The translations under genes and the position numbers were made by a program. 64,000 nucleotides of DNA, from NCBI RefSeq assembly GCF_016616425.1, contig NZ_CP067101.1, positions 1,984,001 through 2,048,000 of the forward strand, given 5' to 3'. Positions 26,959 through 36,670 of the stretch are shown one piece after another (within the stretch, counting starts at the first letter, position 1; each line of letters opens with the position of its first letter). Origin of the DNA: Bradyrhizobium diazoefficiens (GTDB lineage: Bacteria; Pseudomonadota; Alphaproteobacteria; Rhizobiales; Xanthobacteraceae). The notes under the pieces are model-generated. The model made no database searches. It was not told the origin of the DNA and was given only the letters and a program-made list of their open reading frames with translations.

Positions 26959-27936
26959 GTGAAGGTGCTGTTGGCTCACACGCCGGAAATGCGGCGGAAC
27001 TACTACGGCGATCGCAGCCTGACCGGCCTGCGCGCGGCCGCCGAGGTGATCCTGCATGAGGGCGATGATCCACTGGACGCCGCCGGCCTGGTGCGGGCCG
27101 CGAAAGATGCCGATATCATCGTTGCCGATCGCATGACCGAAGGGCGCGGCGAGATCTTTGCGCAGCTGCCGCATCTGCGGGCCTTCGTCCGCTGTGCTGT
27201 CGACATCCGTAACGTCAATGTGGAAGCGGCGTCAGCGGCCGGCGTGCTCGTGACCCGCGCCGGGCCCGGCTTCGTCCAGGCGGTCGCCGAGCTGGCGCTC
27301 GGCTTCATGGTCGATCTCTCCCGCGGCATCTCGCGCACGACGGCGGACTACCAGGCCGGCCGCAAGGCGGAGGCGCGGATGGGCCGCCAACTCGCCGGCA
27401 GCAAGCTCGGCATCATCGGCTATGGCAGCATCGGGCGATACCTTGCCGAAGCGGCGAAGGCGTTGCGCATGGAGGTGCTGGTCTCCGATCCCTTCGCGAC
27501 CGTCGGCGATGCTGCGATCCGACAGGTCGCTCTCGACGAGCTCCTCGCGGCGTCGGACTACGTCGTCTGCCTTGCCATTGCCAACGAAGAGACCGAGAGC
27601 CTGATTGGCGAAGCGGCGCTGGCGCGCATGCAGAAGCATGCCTTATTCATTAATCTCTCGCGCGGCAATCTCGTCGACGAAGCCGCGCTGGCGCGGGCGT
27701 TGCGCGATGGTCGCATCGCCGGCGCCGCGATGGATGTCGGCCGCGCGCCCGACCAGATGCCGACGCCGGAACTGGCGAAGCTTGCCAACGTCATCGCAAC
27801 GCCGCATGTCGGCGGGCTGACGCCGCAGGCGATCGAATATCAGTCGCTGGAAACCGTGCGGCAGGTCGAGGCGATCGTCAAAGGCGAGATCCCGCCGGGC
27901 GCCGTCAACGCCGAGCGCTGGACACGGCGGCCTTAA
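26959..27936 (+). CDS. D-isomer-specific 2-hydroxyacid dehydrogenase
   Basis: A 325-residue protein beginning at GTG. The nucleotide-binding domain has LGIIGYGSIGRYLAEAAKAL (GxGxxG). Catalytic-region landmarks are the Arg in LFINLSRGNLVDEAAL and the His in NVIATPHVGGLT, while the expected Glu lies near the GRAPDQMP segment. The family reduces 2-keto acids or oxidises D-2-hydroxy acids with NAD(P); phosphoglycerate dehydrogenase and hydroxypyruvate reductase are relatives. The substrate cannot be assigned. Confidence 0.9.
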   Translation: MKVLLAHTPEMRRNYYGDRSLTGLRAAAEVILHEGDDPLDAAGLVRAAKDADIIVADRMTEGRGEIFAQLPHLRAFVRCAVDIRNVNVEAASAAGVLVTRAGPGFVQAVAELALGFMVDLSRGISRTTADYQAGRKAEARMGRQLAGSKLGIIGYGSIGRYLAEAAKALRMEVLVSDPFATVGDAAIRQVALDELLAASDYVVCLAIANEETESLIGEAALARMQKHALFINLSRGNLVDEAALARALRDGRIAGAAMDVGRAPDQMPTPELAKLANVIATPHVGGLTPQAIEYQSLETVRQVEAIVKGEIPPGAVNAERWTRRP

Positions 27937-28160
27937 AGCCGATCCACTGCCTTGAACGTCCCGTCCTTCTGGATCACCGTCAAGAATTCCTTCGGCGGCG
28001 CGTCGAGCATGCGCAGGCCGGCGGTGACAGTGCTGCCGCTAATGTCGAAGCGGCCGACATCGTCGATGTCGCGCAACAGGCCCGCGCGCGTCGGATCTGG
28101 TCCGGCCGTTTCCAGCGCCGCGGCCGCAAGGCGGCCGGAGAGGTAGCCTTCGGGCCACAA
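27933..28160 (-). pseudogene. C-terminal remnant of an ABC-transporter substrate-binding protein
   Basis: A 75-codon frame reads EGYLSGRLAAAALETAGPDPTRAG ... GRFDISGSTVTAG ... FLTVIQKDGTFKAVDRL. This pattern matches the last part of branched-chain-amino-acid-type (Peripla_BP_6) binding proteins. It has no signal peptide, no first two-thirds and no upstream continuation. It overlaps the end of the dehydrogenase gene by four bases on the opposite strand. It is best read as a truncated leftover. Confidence 0.65.
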
Positions 28161-28357
28161 TGCCGGTTCGTTCGCGCACTTCGTTAACTAATCCACGCGT
28201 TGCGGAACCAGCCGGTTCCGAAATTGTGCAGTTCTTAACCGCCGTCTTGTTCCGATAGCGGCGCCGGCTCCTCAACCAGAGGTTCGGTACATCGCGGATA
28301 GGGGACGGCGGCTTCAAGATGGGCGATCGCGATCAGAATGATCAGGATCGGAGGCGT

Positions 28358-30748
28358 ATGACCGGATGGTGGCGTGCCGCGCCGCCGCTCGGGCTCTATC
28401 GCCCTGCGCTCGTCGCGGTCGGCGTCGGTCTTCTGTTCTCGGTCGTGGGCGCGGCCGCCGTGGCCCGGTGGGAAGATCGCGTCAACAGGATCGAGTTCGA
28501 GAACGCGGCCGAAACCGAAGCGATCGTCGTGCAGAACGGCATGGGCGAATACATCTCCAGGCTCATCGCGCTGCGCATGCTGTTCGAATCCACCAGCGAC
28601 GAAGTCACCCGCAGCGAATTCGAGACCTTCAGCGCCCGCCTGTTCGAGCACCATCCCGGCATGCTGCGCATCGCCTGGCTGCCGCGCGTCAACCGCAAGG
28701 AGCGCGCCGAATACGAGGCCGCGGCGATCACGGACGGCGTGTCCGGTTATCGCATCAAGTCGCTCCAGGGCGAGACGTTCGCGACCGCGCCGCAGGGTGA
28801 CGAATATTTTCCGGTGTTCTATTCGACCCAGCCGAAGACCTCGTCGGTCTACGGCATGGACTACGCCACCGTCCCGGAGCGCCGCGCGATCCTGGAGCGC
28901 GCGCGCGACAACGATCAGGTCGCAGCCGTTCGCACCCGCCTGTTCGAGCCGAGGGAGGGCGGCCGGCTGCCCGACGTCCTCGTCGCCGTTCCGGTCTACG
29001 CCAAGGGAACCTCGCGCGAGACGGTCGCGGACCGGCGCCGCAATCTCGCCGGTTTCGTGGTCGGCATCTTCGACCTGCCGCTGCTGATCCACGCCATTCG
29101 CGTGACCACCGCAGCAAGTCCCGCGGTCAGCATGAACGTCTATCCGCCCTTCAGCGCGCAGATCGTCAGCCTGGAGCAGATGCTGCCGGATTATTCGTCG
29201 GCGGCTGCGGCCCCGCAGTCGATGCGGGACGTCGCGCGGGCGCTGCACTGGTCGGGCAGCCTCAAGATCGGCGATACCGATTGGCAGCTGCGAGCGGTTC
29301 CAACCGCCGGCGGTCCGCTGGATACGACTTATGATCGCGCGGGTGCAGTGCTGATCGTCGGCCTGCTGCTGACGCTGTCGCTGTCGACCTATCTCATGCT
29401 CGCAAGCCGCAATTCGCGGCGGCTGTCGCTGGCCAACCGGCGGGTGCTCGAGCTCGCCCAGACCGACATCCTGACCGGATTGCCGAACCGCGCCTTCTTC
29501 CTCACCCGGCTCGACGAGATGAACAGCCAGTTGAGCGTGCGGGGCCTGCCGTTCTCGATCCTGATGCTCGACCTCGACCGCTTCAAGAACGTCAATGACT
29601 CCCTCGGTCACGGTGCCGGCGATGCGCTGCTGCGTCAGGTGGCGCAGCGGCTGAAATCCGCCGTGCGCGCCAGCGACGTTCTGGCGCGGCTCGGCGGCGA
29701 CGAGTTCGCCATCATCCAGGAAGTCGGCGAGGACCAGCGCGCCTGCGCGACCGAGCTTGCGGCGCGGATCGCCAAGCTCGTGACCGAACCGTTCCTCCTG
29801 CCCGGTCATCGCATCGAGATCGGCACCAGCATCGGCATCGCCATCGCGCCGGATCACGGCAGCGATCAGGAGCAACTGTTAAAGAAGGCGGACCTTGCGC
29901 TCTATCGCTCGAAATCGGCGGGTCGCAACTGCTTCACCATCTATGACGAGGCGATGTCGGCCGAGCTCGAGGCCCGCAACACGCTGGAAGGGGATCTGCG
30001 CGACGCCATCGCGCAATGCCAGTTGGAGGTGCACTACCAGCCGTTCGTCGACGCCCTCAGCGGCGCGCGGCGCGGTTTCGAGGCGTTGGTGCGCTGGCGG
30101 CATCCGGCACGCGGCCTGATCCCGCCGGACCAGTTCATTTCGCTTGCGGAGGAGACCGGGCTGATCGTGCCGCTCGGCGAATTCGTGCTGCGGCGCGCCT
30201 GCGCGGATGCGGCCGGCTGGCCCTCCGATCTCGCGGTCGCCGTCAACCTGTCGCCGATCCAGTTCAAGGAGGCCGAGCTGTTCGAGGTGATCTGCGCTGC
30301 GCTCGCCGATGCCGGCCTGCCGCCCCGGCGGCTGGAGATCGAGATCACGGAATCCGTGCTGCTGGAGCGCGGCGGCGAGAACCACGCCTTCATGCAGCGG
30401 CTAAAGCACCTCGGCGTCGAGCTCGCGCTCGACGACTTCGGCACCGGCTATTCGTCGCTCAGCTATCTGACTGCGTTCCCGTTCGACAAGATCAAGATCG
30501 ACAAGTCGTTCATCCGCAACCTCACGCAGCAGCCGCGCAGCTCCGCCATCATTTCCTCGATCGTGACGCTGGCGCGCGGGCTGGACATGTCGGTCACCGC
30601 CGAGGGTGTCGAGACCCGCGAGGAGTACGAGCGGCTGAAGGCGCTCGGCGTCAATTTTGCGCAAGGCTATCTGTTCGGCCGTCCGCAGCCGATCGAGCAA
30701 ATCCTGTTCGACGCGCCCGTCAAACCTTCACGGCGCGACGCCGCCTGA
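28358..30748 (+). CDS. CHASE-GGDEF-EAL protein, putative dual c-di-GMP enzyme
   Basis: A 796-residue protein from the ATG at 28358 (GGAGG just upstream); ATG 28319 would add 13 residues. A first transmembrane helix (about 15-37) and a second (about 325-347) enclose a periplasmic CHASE-type sensor. The GGDEF domain follows, with RLGGDEFA near residue 445. The EAL domain has GFEALVRWRHP near 573, VNLSPIQF, DDFGTGYSSLSYL and TAEGVETREE near 745. Both active motifs are intact, so it may both make and break c-di-GMP. The ligand of the sensor is unknown. Confidence 0.93.
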   Translation: MTGWWRAAPPLGLYRPALVAVGVGLLFSVVGAAAVARWEDRVNRIEFENAAETEAIVVQNGMGEYISRLIALRMLFESTSDEVTRSEFETFSARLFEHHPGMLRIAWLPRVNRKERAEYEAAAITDGVSGYRIKSLQGETFATAPQGDEYFPVFYSTQPKTSSVYGMDYATVPERRAILERARDNDQVAAVRTRLFEPREGGRLPDVLVAVPVYAKGTSRETVADRRRNLAGFVVGIFDLPLLIHAIRVTTAASPAVSMNVYPPFSAQIVSLEQMLPDYSSAAAAPQSMRDVARALHWSGSLKIGDTDWQLRAVPTAGGPLDTTYDRAGAVLIVGLLLTLSLSTYLMLASRNSRRLSLANRRVLELAQTDILTGLPNRAFFLTRLDEMNSQLSVRGLPFSILMLDLDRFKNVNDSLGHGAGDALLRQVAQRLKSAVRASDVLARLGGDEFAIIQEVGEDQRACATELAARIAKLVTEPFLLPGHRIEIGTSIGIAIAPDHGSDQEQLLKKADLALYRSKSAGRNCFTIYDEAMSAELEARNTLEGDLRDAIAQCQLEVHYQPFVDALSGARRGFEALVRWRHPARGLIPPDQFISLAEETGLIVPLGEFVLRRACADAAGWPSDLAVAVNLSPIQFKEAELFEVICAALADAGLPPRRLEIEITESVLLERGGENHAFMQRLKHLGVELALDDFGTGYSSLSYLTAFPFDKIKIDKSFIRNLTQQPRSSAIISSIVTLARGLDMSVTAEGVETREEYERLKALGVNFAQGYLFGRPQPIEQILFDAPVKPSRRDAA

Positions 30749-30851
30749 GGTCACCCTGACGCATCTTGCCCGACGGGCATGCGCGAAATCCCCTTGACCC
30801 GGGCCCCCTCAGATGGTCCCAAGGACCGTCCAGGGATGAAATAAGCACAAC

Positions 30852-32147
30852 ATGCGGCTTCCGTTCTTCTACGGCTGGGTCGTGGTCGCCGTGACCTTCG
30901 TCACCATGGCCATCGGCGTCAACGCGCGCACCGCCTTTTCACTGTTCTTCCCTCCGATCATCTCCGAATTCGGCTGGGAGCGCGGCGTCACCGCCGGCGC
31001 CTTCTCCTTCGGCTTCGTGGTGTCGGGTGTGGTCAGTCCGCTGATCGGCCGTCTGATGGATCGCGCCGGCCCGCGCGCGGTGATGGAGCTCGGTGTCGTG
31101 CTGATGGGCGGCGGATTGCTGCTTGCGCCGCTCACCACCGCGCCCTGGCATCTCTATGTCACCATCGGCGTCATGGTCGGTGCCGGCTCGGTGTGTCTCG
31201 GCTATTCCGGCCAGTCGCTGTTCCTGCCGAACTGGTTCATCCGCAAGCGCGGCTTCGCCATCGGCATCGCCTTTGCCGGCGTCGGCATCGGCTCGGTGAC
31301 GCTGCTGCCATGGGTGCAGCACATGATCGAAGGGACCGGTTGGCGCACCGCCTGCACCGCGATGGGCCTGCTCATCCTGGTCGTGCTGGCGCCGGTCAAC
31401 CTGCTGCTGCACAAGCGCCCGCAGGACATTGGCCTCGAACCGGATGGCGATGCCGCTCCGGCCACGGGCGCCGCCCAACCCATCTCCAACGTCGTCGATC
31501 CCGCCTGGGTCGGTACCGACTGGACGCTGAGACGCGCCGTCGCGACCGCACGATTCTGGTGGATCGCACTCGGCTATTTCTGCGGCCTGTACATCTGGTA
31601 CGCGGTGCAGGTGCACCAGACCAAGTTCCTGCTCGATATCGGCTTCAGTCCCGGTGTCGCAGTGTGGGCGCTCGGCACCGTCAGCCTGCTCGGCATTCCC
31701 GGCCAGATCCTGCTCGGCCATGTCTCCGACCGGATCGGGCGGGAATGGGTGTGGGCGATCAGCTGCGCGGGCTTTGCGATCTGCTTTGCGGCGCTGATGG
31801 CACTGAAGTTCCAGCCGTCGCTGTGGCTGGTCTACGTGATGGTGTTCACGCAAGGCGCGCTCGGCTACGGCCTCACCTCGATTATGGGCGCGGTGGTGTT
31901 CGAGATTTTCCAGGGCAAGCACCAGGGCAGCATCTTCGGCACGATCATGCTGGCGGCGCTGGCGGGCGGTGCGGCCGGACCGTGGGTCACCGGCTTCCTC
32001 TACGACCGCGCCGGCGACTACACGCTCGGCTTCGGCATCGCGATGCTCGTAAGCGGATTGTCGGCACTCGCGATCTGGCAAGCTTCACCGCGCAAGGTGC
32101 GGGCGGTCGCCGGCCGGCTGTACAAGCACGGCGATCCTGCGAACTAG
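30852..32147 (+). CDS. MFS transporter (OxlT/MCT-like)
   Basis: A 431-residue protein with twelve hydrophobic segments. The start (MRLPFFYGWVVVAVTFVTM) and the GRLMDRAGPR loop after helix 2 are typical of monocarboxylate/oxalate-formate antiporter-like members. The second half repeats the loop as GHVSDRIGREW. The substrate is unknown. It lies between two GGDEF-EAL genes, all on the same strand, but gaps of 103 and 156 bases leave co-transcription open. Confidence 0.9.
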   Translation: MRLPFFYGWVVVAVTFVTMAIGVNARTAFSLFFPPIISEFGWERGVTAGAFSFGFVVSGVVSPLIGRLMDRAGPRAVMELGVVLMGGGLLLAPLTTAPWHLYVTIGVMVGAGSVCLGYSGQSLFLPNWFIRKRGFAIGIAFAGVGIGSVTLLPWVQHMIEGTGWRTACTAMGLLILVVLAPVNLLLHKRPQDIGLEPDGDAAPATGAAQPISNVVDPAWVGTDWTLRRAVATARFWWIALGYFCGLYIWYAVQVHQTKFLLDIGFSPGVAVWALGTVSLLGIPGQILLGHVSDRIGREWVWAISCAGFAICFAALMALKFQPSLWLVYVMVFTQGALGYGLTSIMGAVVFEIFQGKHQGSIFGTIMLAALAGGAAGPWVTGFLYDRAGDYTLGFGIAMLVSGLSALAIWQASPRKVRAVAGRLYKHGDPAN

Positions 32148-32303
32148 GTTCCGCAAAGACCGCATCCCCGCTTCTTTTTTCGGAAAACGTTAAGCATGTC
32201 GCGTCTTGGCGGGACGCCACGGGATTGCAAAAACATCTTGGACACTATCGAGCGCTAGCGTCGGTCGATCACCGCTTCCTCCCGATGCCCTCCGGGTTCA
32301 ACG

Positions 32304-34889
32304 ATGTCTGCCTCCGACTGCCTTGTGACCGAAATGCCGGACGTGCTGCGGATGGCGCTCGAACGCGCCGACGACGGCATCGTCATCGTCGACGGCGTGC
32401 GCCGCATCACGCATTTCAACGCCGGCGCGGAACGAATCTGGAGGCTCGCGCGCACCGAGGTGCTCGGTCGTGATGCCGCAGTTCTCACGCTCAAACGCCT
32501 GCAAGCCGACCCGGTCGCGGAATTCCGCGACGAGATCAGCCTCACGCGGCGTGACGGCAGCAGGATTCGGGCGGCCATTTCGGTTTCCTTCATCGACGGC
32601 GGCGCCGGGACGCATCACGTCGTGTTCGCGCGCGACGTCAGCGCCGAGGCCGAACGGCGCGCGCGGATCGCGCTGCTCGACGCGGTCTCGGACCAGACCA
32701 ACCGCGCCGTGCTCGTCACCGGCCCGAAGCTGGATATACGCTACACGAATGCGGCGTTTGCCTCGCTGTTCGGCTATTCCGCCGCGGAAGCGGAAGGACG
32801 ACGGGCGACAGCTCTCCTGGCCGGGCGTCACACCGATCGGAAGGCCCTGAGGGCGATCGGACGGCGTCTCATCGAGGGCGGTCCCGGCGGTGAAGCCGAG
32901 ATCCTCTTCTACACCAAGGACGGCGAGGAGATCTGGGTCTGCGCCAGGATCGACGCGTTCCGCGACAAGAAGGGCCGGGTCAAGCACATCTTCGCATTGC
33001 TTGAGGACATCACCGAGACCAAGCAGCTGCGCTCGCTCCAGCAGCTCATCATGGGCGCGCTCGCCGACGAGGTTCCGATTACCGAGATCGCGGACAGGCT
33101 GTGCCGCCGCGTCGAAGAGATCGCACCCGATGTCGTCTGCTCGCTGCTTCACGTCGATGCCGCAGGCCTGATCCACCCGCTCGGCGGCCCCAGCCTGCCC
33201 GAGGACTATTCCCGCGCATTGGATGGTATTGCGATCGGCCCCGATGTCGGCTCCTGCGGGACCGCCGCCTTCTATGGCCGGCCGGTGCTGGCGACCGATC
33301 TGGAGATCGATCCGCGCTGGCAGCCGTACAAGGCGATGCCGCTGGCGGTCGGGCTGCGCGCCTGCTGGTCGACCCCGGTCAAGGCCAAGGACGGCCGCGT
33401 CATCGCAACGTTCGCCTTCTATTATCGGGAACCCCGCGCGCCGAGCAACTGGCACCGGCGCATCGTCGAGGCCTGCGTCAGTCTCGGTGCCTTCGCGATC
33501 GAGCGCAAGGAAGCGCGCGCCGAGATCGCGCGGCTCGCTTATCACGACATCCTCACCGGCCTGCCGAACCGTGCGCAGCTGCGGCACCTGATCACCACGG
33601 CGATCGATGCCTGCCCGACCGGCAGCCATGTCGCGCTGGCGTTCCTCGACGTCGACCATTTCAAGGACGTCAACGACACGCTCGGTCACGCCGCCGGCGA
33701 CGAGCTCCTGGTCCAGCTCGCACAGCGCCTGCGCCAGCATATCGGTCCCGAGGACATGCTGGGACGGCTCGGCGGCGACGAGTTCGTCATCCTGCTGCCG
33801 CAACGCAACGCCGAAAGCGCCGAGCGCGTCGCGGCGGGGATCACCGAAGCGCTGGCCGCACCCTTGAGGCTCGGATCGAAGCTGATGCCGATGTCGGCCA
33901 GCATCGGCATCAGCCTCTATCCCGACCATGCGACCGACATCGACACCTTGATGCAGCAGGCCGACGCCGCCATGTACATGGCCAAGCAGGCGGGACGCTC
34001 GACCCACCGCATCTTCAGCGCCGAGATGAACGGGCTCACCGAGCAGCGGCTGGCGCTGATCGCGGCGCTGCGCCGCGCCATCACGGAGGGAGCGCTGAGC
34101 CTCAGCTACCAGCCGCAGATCCGCAGCTGCGACGGTGCGATCCACGGCGTGGAGGCGCTGTCGCGCTGGCGTGATGCCGTGCTCGGCGACGTCTCGCCGG
34201 CGAAGTTCATTCCGCTTGCCGAAGAGTGCGGCCTGATCGAGCAGATCGGCCTGTGGTCGGTGCGCGAGGCCTGCCGCCAGATGGCGAGCTGGCGCCGCGC
34301 CGGGCTCGACATTCCCTGCGTGTCGGTGAACCTGTCGCCGATCAATTTCCGCAACGTCACGCTGGCCGCGCGGCTCAAGGACATCCTTGCCGAATACGAT
34401 CTGCCGGCGGCCGTCTTGATGCTGGAGATCACCGAAGGCGCGTTCATGCAGGACAGCGTCGCCGCGCTGGAGACCATGAACGCGATCCGCGAGCTCGGCG
34501 TCGGGCTCTCGGTCGACGATTTCGGCACCGGTTATTCGAGCCTCAGCCGGCTCGCGCACCTGCCGATCCGCGAGCTCAAGATCGACCGCAGTTTCATGCG
34601 CGATATCGAGAAGGACGCAGGCGCGCTCGCGATCGCCACCGCCGTTGTGCGCGTCGGACAGGGTCTCGGCATGACCGTCGTCGCCGAAGGCGTCGAGACC
34701 GAGGGCCAGCGCAAGACGCTGGCCGAGCTCGGTTGCGACGTCGTGCAAGGCTTCCTCTACGCCCCCGCGCTTCCTCCCGTCGCGTTCGAGCGATGGCTGA
34801 TCGAGCACTGCGCCGAGCAGGCGAGGGCGATGCTGGGGCGGCTTGATGTCAAGTCGGCGGCAGCGGTTGCGGTGGAGCGGTCGGCATAG
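32304..34889 (+). CDS. PAS-PAS-GAF-GGDEF-EAL protein, putative c-di-GMP enzyme
   Basis: An 861-residue soluble protein without transmembrane helices. Two PAS domains (about 12-115 and 130-245, the second with RYTNAAFASLFGYSAAEAEG) and a GAF domain (about 255-395) come before GGDEF (RLGGDEFV near 488) and EAL (HGVEALSRW near 615, VDDFGTGYSSLSRL, AEGVETEGQ). The order matches the E. coli oxygen sensor DosP and its relatives, some of which bind heme in the first PAS. Whether heme binds here cannot be read from sequence alone. Both catalytic motifs are intact. Confidence 0.93.
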   Translation: MSASDCLVTEMPDVLRMALERADDGIVIVDGVRRITHFNAGAERIWRLARTEVLGRDAAVLTLKRLQADPVAEFRDEISLTRRDGSRIRAAISVSFIDGGAGTHHVVFARDVSAEAERRARIALLDAVSDQTNRAVLVTGPKLDIRYTNAAFASLFGYSAAEAEGRRATALLAGRHTDRKALRAIGRRLIEGGPGGEAEILFYTKDGEEIWVCARIDAFRDKKGRVKHIFALLEDITETKQLRSLQQLIMGALADEVPITEIADRLCRRVEEIAPDVVCSLLHVDAAGLIHPLGGPSLPEDYSRALDGIAIGPDVGSCGTAAFYGRPVLATDLEIDPRWQPYKAMPLAVGLRACWSTPVKAKDGRVIATFAFYYREPRAPSNWHRRIVEACVSLGAFAIERKEARAEIARLAYHDILTGLPNRAQLRHLITTAIDACPTGSHVALAFLDVDHFKDVNDTLGHAAGDELLVQLAQRLRQHIGPEDMLGRLGGDEFVILLPQRNAESAERVAAGITEALAAPLRLGSKLMPMSASIGISLYPDHATDIDTLMQQADAAMYMAKQAGRSTHRIFSAEMNGLTEQRLALIAALRRAITEGALSLSYQPQIRSCDGAIHGVEALSRWRDAVLGDVSPAKFIPLAEECGLIEQIGLWSVREACRQMASWRRAGLDIPCVSVNLSPINFRNVTLAARLKDILAEYDLPAAVLMLEITEGAFMQDSVAALETMNAIRELGVGLSVDDFGTGYSSLSRLAHLPIRELKIDRSFMRDIEKDAGALAIATAVVRVGQGLGMTVVAEGVETEGQRKTLAELGCDVVQGFLYAPALPPVAFERWLIEHCAEQARAMLGRLDVKSAAAVAVERSA

Positions 34890-35005
34890 TTGCCTTTGGG
34901 CGATATTCCCAGCCGATGGGAACATATTGGCGACCGGCGGCTTGGTCCTACGATGTCCGCCGGAGGGGCACCCGCCATGTCCAGACTGCAAATTGCAGGG
35001 CCCCG

Positions 35006-35353
35006 ATGAAGAAGCCGGAAAAAAGCGCCACTCCCGCTCGAGTGGCTGGCTTCCGACCTTCGCGGCCGCTGCTCAGAGCCATCACGGCATGGATAGCCTG
35101 TCAGAGTGACAGGCCCAGCGTGCCTGAGGCAATAACTCGCCTGGTGGAACTTGGACTGACGTTGCACGCCGATCCGGATCATCAGAAGCGGCGTGCTCGA
35201 AAGATGGCCGGCGACACCATTGATCGCATCGACGACACAACGTCGACGATGGGCGATCGGGCAATCCGCAAGCGGGATCTGCTCGATGGACCCAAGGAAT
35301 TCGACCAGGTACGAATTGACCGGCCCAAGCGCAGCGGGCTGATCCGGGAATAG
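35006..35353 (+). CDS. Hypothetical protein with ribbon-helix-helix-like segment
   Basis: A 115-residue basic protein starting MKKPEKSATPARVAG. Residues about 35-52 (RPSVPEAITRLVELGLTL) look like the helix of a ribbon-helix-helix DNA-binding fold. The rest is polar and probably disordered. A longer frame begins at 34916, but AGGG ahead of 35006 favours the shorter one. It belongs to the group of short ORFs between 35 and 38.5 kb. Related small proteins are usual in Bradyrhizobium; function unknown. Confidence 0.6.
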   Translation: MKKPEKSATPARVAGFRPSRPLLRAITAWIACQSDRPSVPEAITRLVELGLTLHADPDHQKRRARKMAGDTIDRIDDTTSTMGDRAIRKRDLLDGPKEFDQVRIDRPKRSGLIRE

Positions 35354-35419
35354 GTCGAGCACCAGGAAGCCGCCGAGACCGGCGGACTTCGAAATCACCG
35401 GAGGTATGGAGGACAAGCC

Positions 35420-35605
35420 ATGAAACGGTATTCCCAATCGCATGCAGCGAACGAGGCGAACAACCTGTTCAAGCCGACCGGGACGAAGCCGACGACTGAG
35501 TACGAGAAGGCCGAACAGGCGTTCAACGCAAATCGGGAACGACTGAAGGCTGAACGGTTGGCGAGGGAGGCAGAACGGCGGAGCCGGTCCGAGGGGACGC
35601 CTTAG
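35420..35605 (+). CDS. Small hypothetical protein
   Basis: A 61-residue, very polar protein with NNLFKPTGTKPTTEYEKAEQA and a basic helix rich in Arg/Glu/Ala. GGAGGA at 35408-35413 is an excellent ribosome binding site. The stop TAG is directly followed by the ATG of the next gene, so both are translated from one message. No domain is recognised. Confidence 0.65.
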   Translation: MKRYSQSHAANEANNLFKPTGTKPTTEYEKAEQAFNANRERLKAERLAREAERRSRSEGTP

Positions 35606-35809
35606 ATGTCGCAATTCTACTTCGAAGAAGGGCTGGATTTGTCCAGCCAACGGGCCGCAGAGATCGAGGCCGCACTGTCTCTTGCCGACATTGCAAGGCA
35701 ACTCGAGCCGGTCGCCAGCAGCGACGGGCTGGCCGTCAATGTTCGGGATACGACCGGTCCGGTGTTGAGAGCCGTGTTCGTCTGCGAAAGAGTTCCGCCG
35801 GTCCATTGA
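35606..35809 (+). CDS. Small hypothetical protein
   Basis: A 67-residue protein starting MSQFYFEEGLDLSSQ. An acidic helix (AAEIEAALSLADIARQLEP) precedes a beta-like end LAVNVRDTTGPVLRAVFVCE. It abuts the preceding small gene with no gap. The end pattern (VRDxxGPVLRAxF) recalls a family of short rhizobial proteins of unknown function. Confidence 0.6.
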   Translation: MSQFYFEEGLDLSSQRAAEIEAALSLADIARQLEPVASSDGLAVNVRDTTGPVLRAVFVCERVPPVH

Positions 35810-35848
35810 GATCGTTAAAAGACGCTCATCCCCGGCTGATCGCTCTGA

Positions 35849-36097
35849 CTAAAGCATCGAAAGCTCGACGATCCCGTCTTCGAGCTCGCCTGAAGCAAGA
35901 CGCGCGCGCGCCATACGCTCGAATTCCGTGCGATGCTTCTGGAGATAACTGAAGGCCTGCTTCTGCGTGTTGAATGTCGTCGCGAGCCGGCACATCTGCC
36001 GATTTACGCCGAACGCGAGAAAAAAGGTGATGGTTCCGTCGTTCGGTTTGGTTCTAGGCACGACCTGCACTCTCCGGCATGTGATCGGCCCCTTCAA
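35849..36097 (-). CDS. Small hypothetical protein
   Basis: Up to 82 residues. The only start at the open end is TTG at 36097; GTG codons at 36070 or 36061 are alternatives, the latter with GGAG about 10 bases upstream. The core TITFFLAFGVNRQMCRLATTFNTQKQAF suggests a small beta-alpha protein. The function is unknown. Confidence 0.5.
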   Translation of the reverse strand: MKGPITCRRVQVVPRTKPNDGTITFFLAFGVNRQMCRLATTFNTQKQAFSYLQKHRTEFERMARARLASGELEDGIVELSML

Positions 36098-36121
36098 ATT
36101 TCGGCAGCGGCTTGAAGACGA

Positions 36122-36364
36122 CTATCGCGCCGGCTTCCTCGAACGCTTCTTGAGCGTGGGCGCTGGCAAAGCTGTTCGAACGGCTTCATCAGCCGCTTCC
36201 TTGGCTTCGCGCACCTGTCGGAGCCGTGCCATGTTCTTGCGAACCTCGATGGCCTGCCTTTCGGCATCGGCCAATGCCCGTGCTCCCTCTTCAGCGGCGA
36301 GGCGCCGACGATCGGAACGCGCGATGCTTTCGGGTGACGGCTCTGCCGGCTTCTTGGCGCTCAT
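36122..36364 (-). CDS. Small basic hypothetical protein
   Basis: An 80-residue protein starting MSAKKPAEPSPESIARSDRRR. It is almost wholly helical and charged (AEEGARALADAERQAIEVRKNMARLRQ), with a basic tail KKRSRKPAR. A coiled-coil or nucleic-acid-binding role is possible. It lies downstream of cspA on the same strand but past a strong hairpin. Confidence 0.6.
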   Translation of the reverse strand: MSAKKPAEPSPESIARSDRRRLAAEEGARALADAERQAIEVRKNMARLRQVREAKEAADEAVRTALPAPTLKKRSRKPAR

Positions 36365-36391
36365 CGTTCACCGGCTCCGTAACCGATCAAA

Positions 36392-36417
36392 CCCGCTCAA
36401 TTCGAGAATTGAGCGGG
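36392..36417 (-). terminator. Rho-independent-like terminator of cspA
   Basis: A perfect 12-bp stem CCCGCTCAATTC/GAATTGAGCGGG (36392-36403 and 36406-36417) with a two-base loop. On the minus strand it is followed by TTTGAT. It lies 43 bases past the cspA stop and should end its message before the small basic protein gene. Confidence 0.7.
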
Positions 36418-36460
36418 CAGAGCGGCCGTTTCAGTACATCCGTGAAACGGCGCCACGATC

Positions 36461-36670
36461 TCAAGCCAGCGAGAGGTTCTCGGCGCTGACTTTACCTCGC
36501 ATCTTGTCGGTCTTGGTCTCGAAGTTGACCTTTTGCCCCTCCGCGAGGCCGGCAAGGCCAGCTCGTTCGACGGCACTGATGTGAACGAACACATCATTGC
36601 TGCCGTCGCTTGGCTGAATGAAACCAAAGCCCTTTTGGCCGTTGAACCACTTGACAGTACCTGTTGCCAT
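36461..36670 (-). CDS. Cold-shock protein CspA family
   Basis: A 69-residue protein starting [20 protein letters not shown]. Both RNA-binding motifs are present: KGFGFI (RNP1) and VFVHISAV (RNP2). The rest matches the single cold-shock domain that binds RNA and single-stranded DNA. The ATG at 36670 is preceded by GGAGAAG. The leader to the proposed promoter is about 120 bases, as in other cspA genes regulated at the RNA level. Confidence 0.95.
   Translation of the reverse strand: MATGTVKWFNGQKGFGFIQPSDGSNDVFVHISAVERAGLAGLAEGQKVNFETKTDKMRGKVSAENLSLA

Noticed and set aside
32298..34991. 897-codon minus-strand frame opposite the PAS-GAF-GGDEF-EAL gene
   Set aside because: Shadow of a real gene with clear domains on the + strand; product is low-complexity and matches no family.
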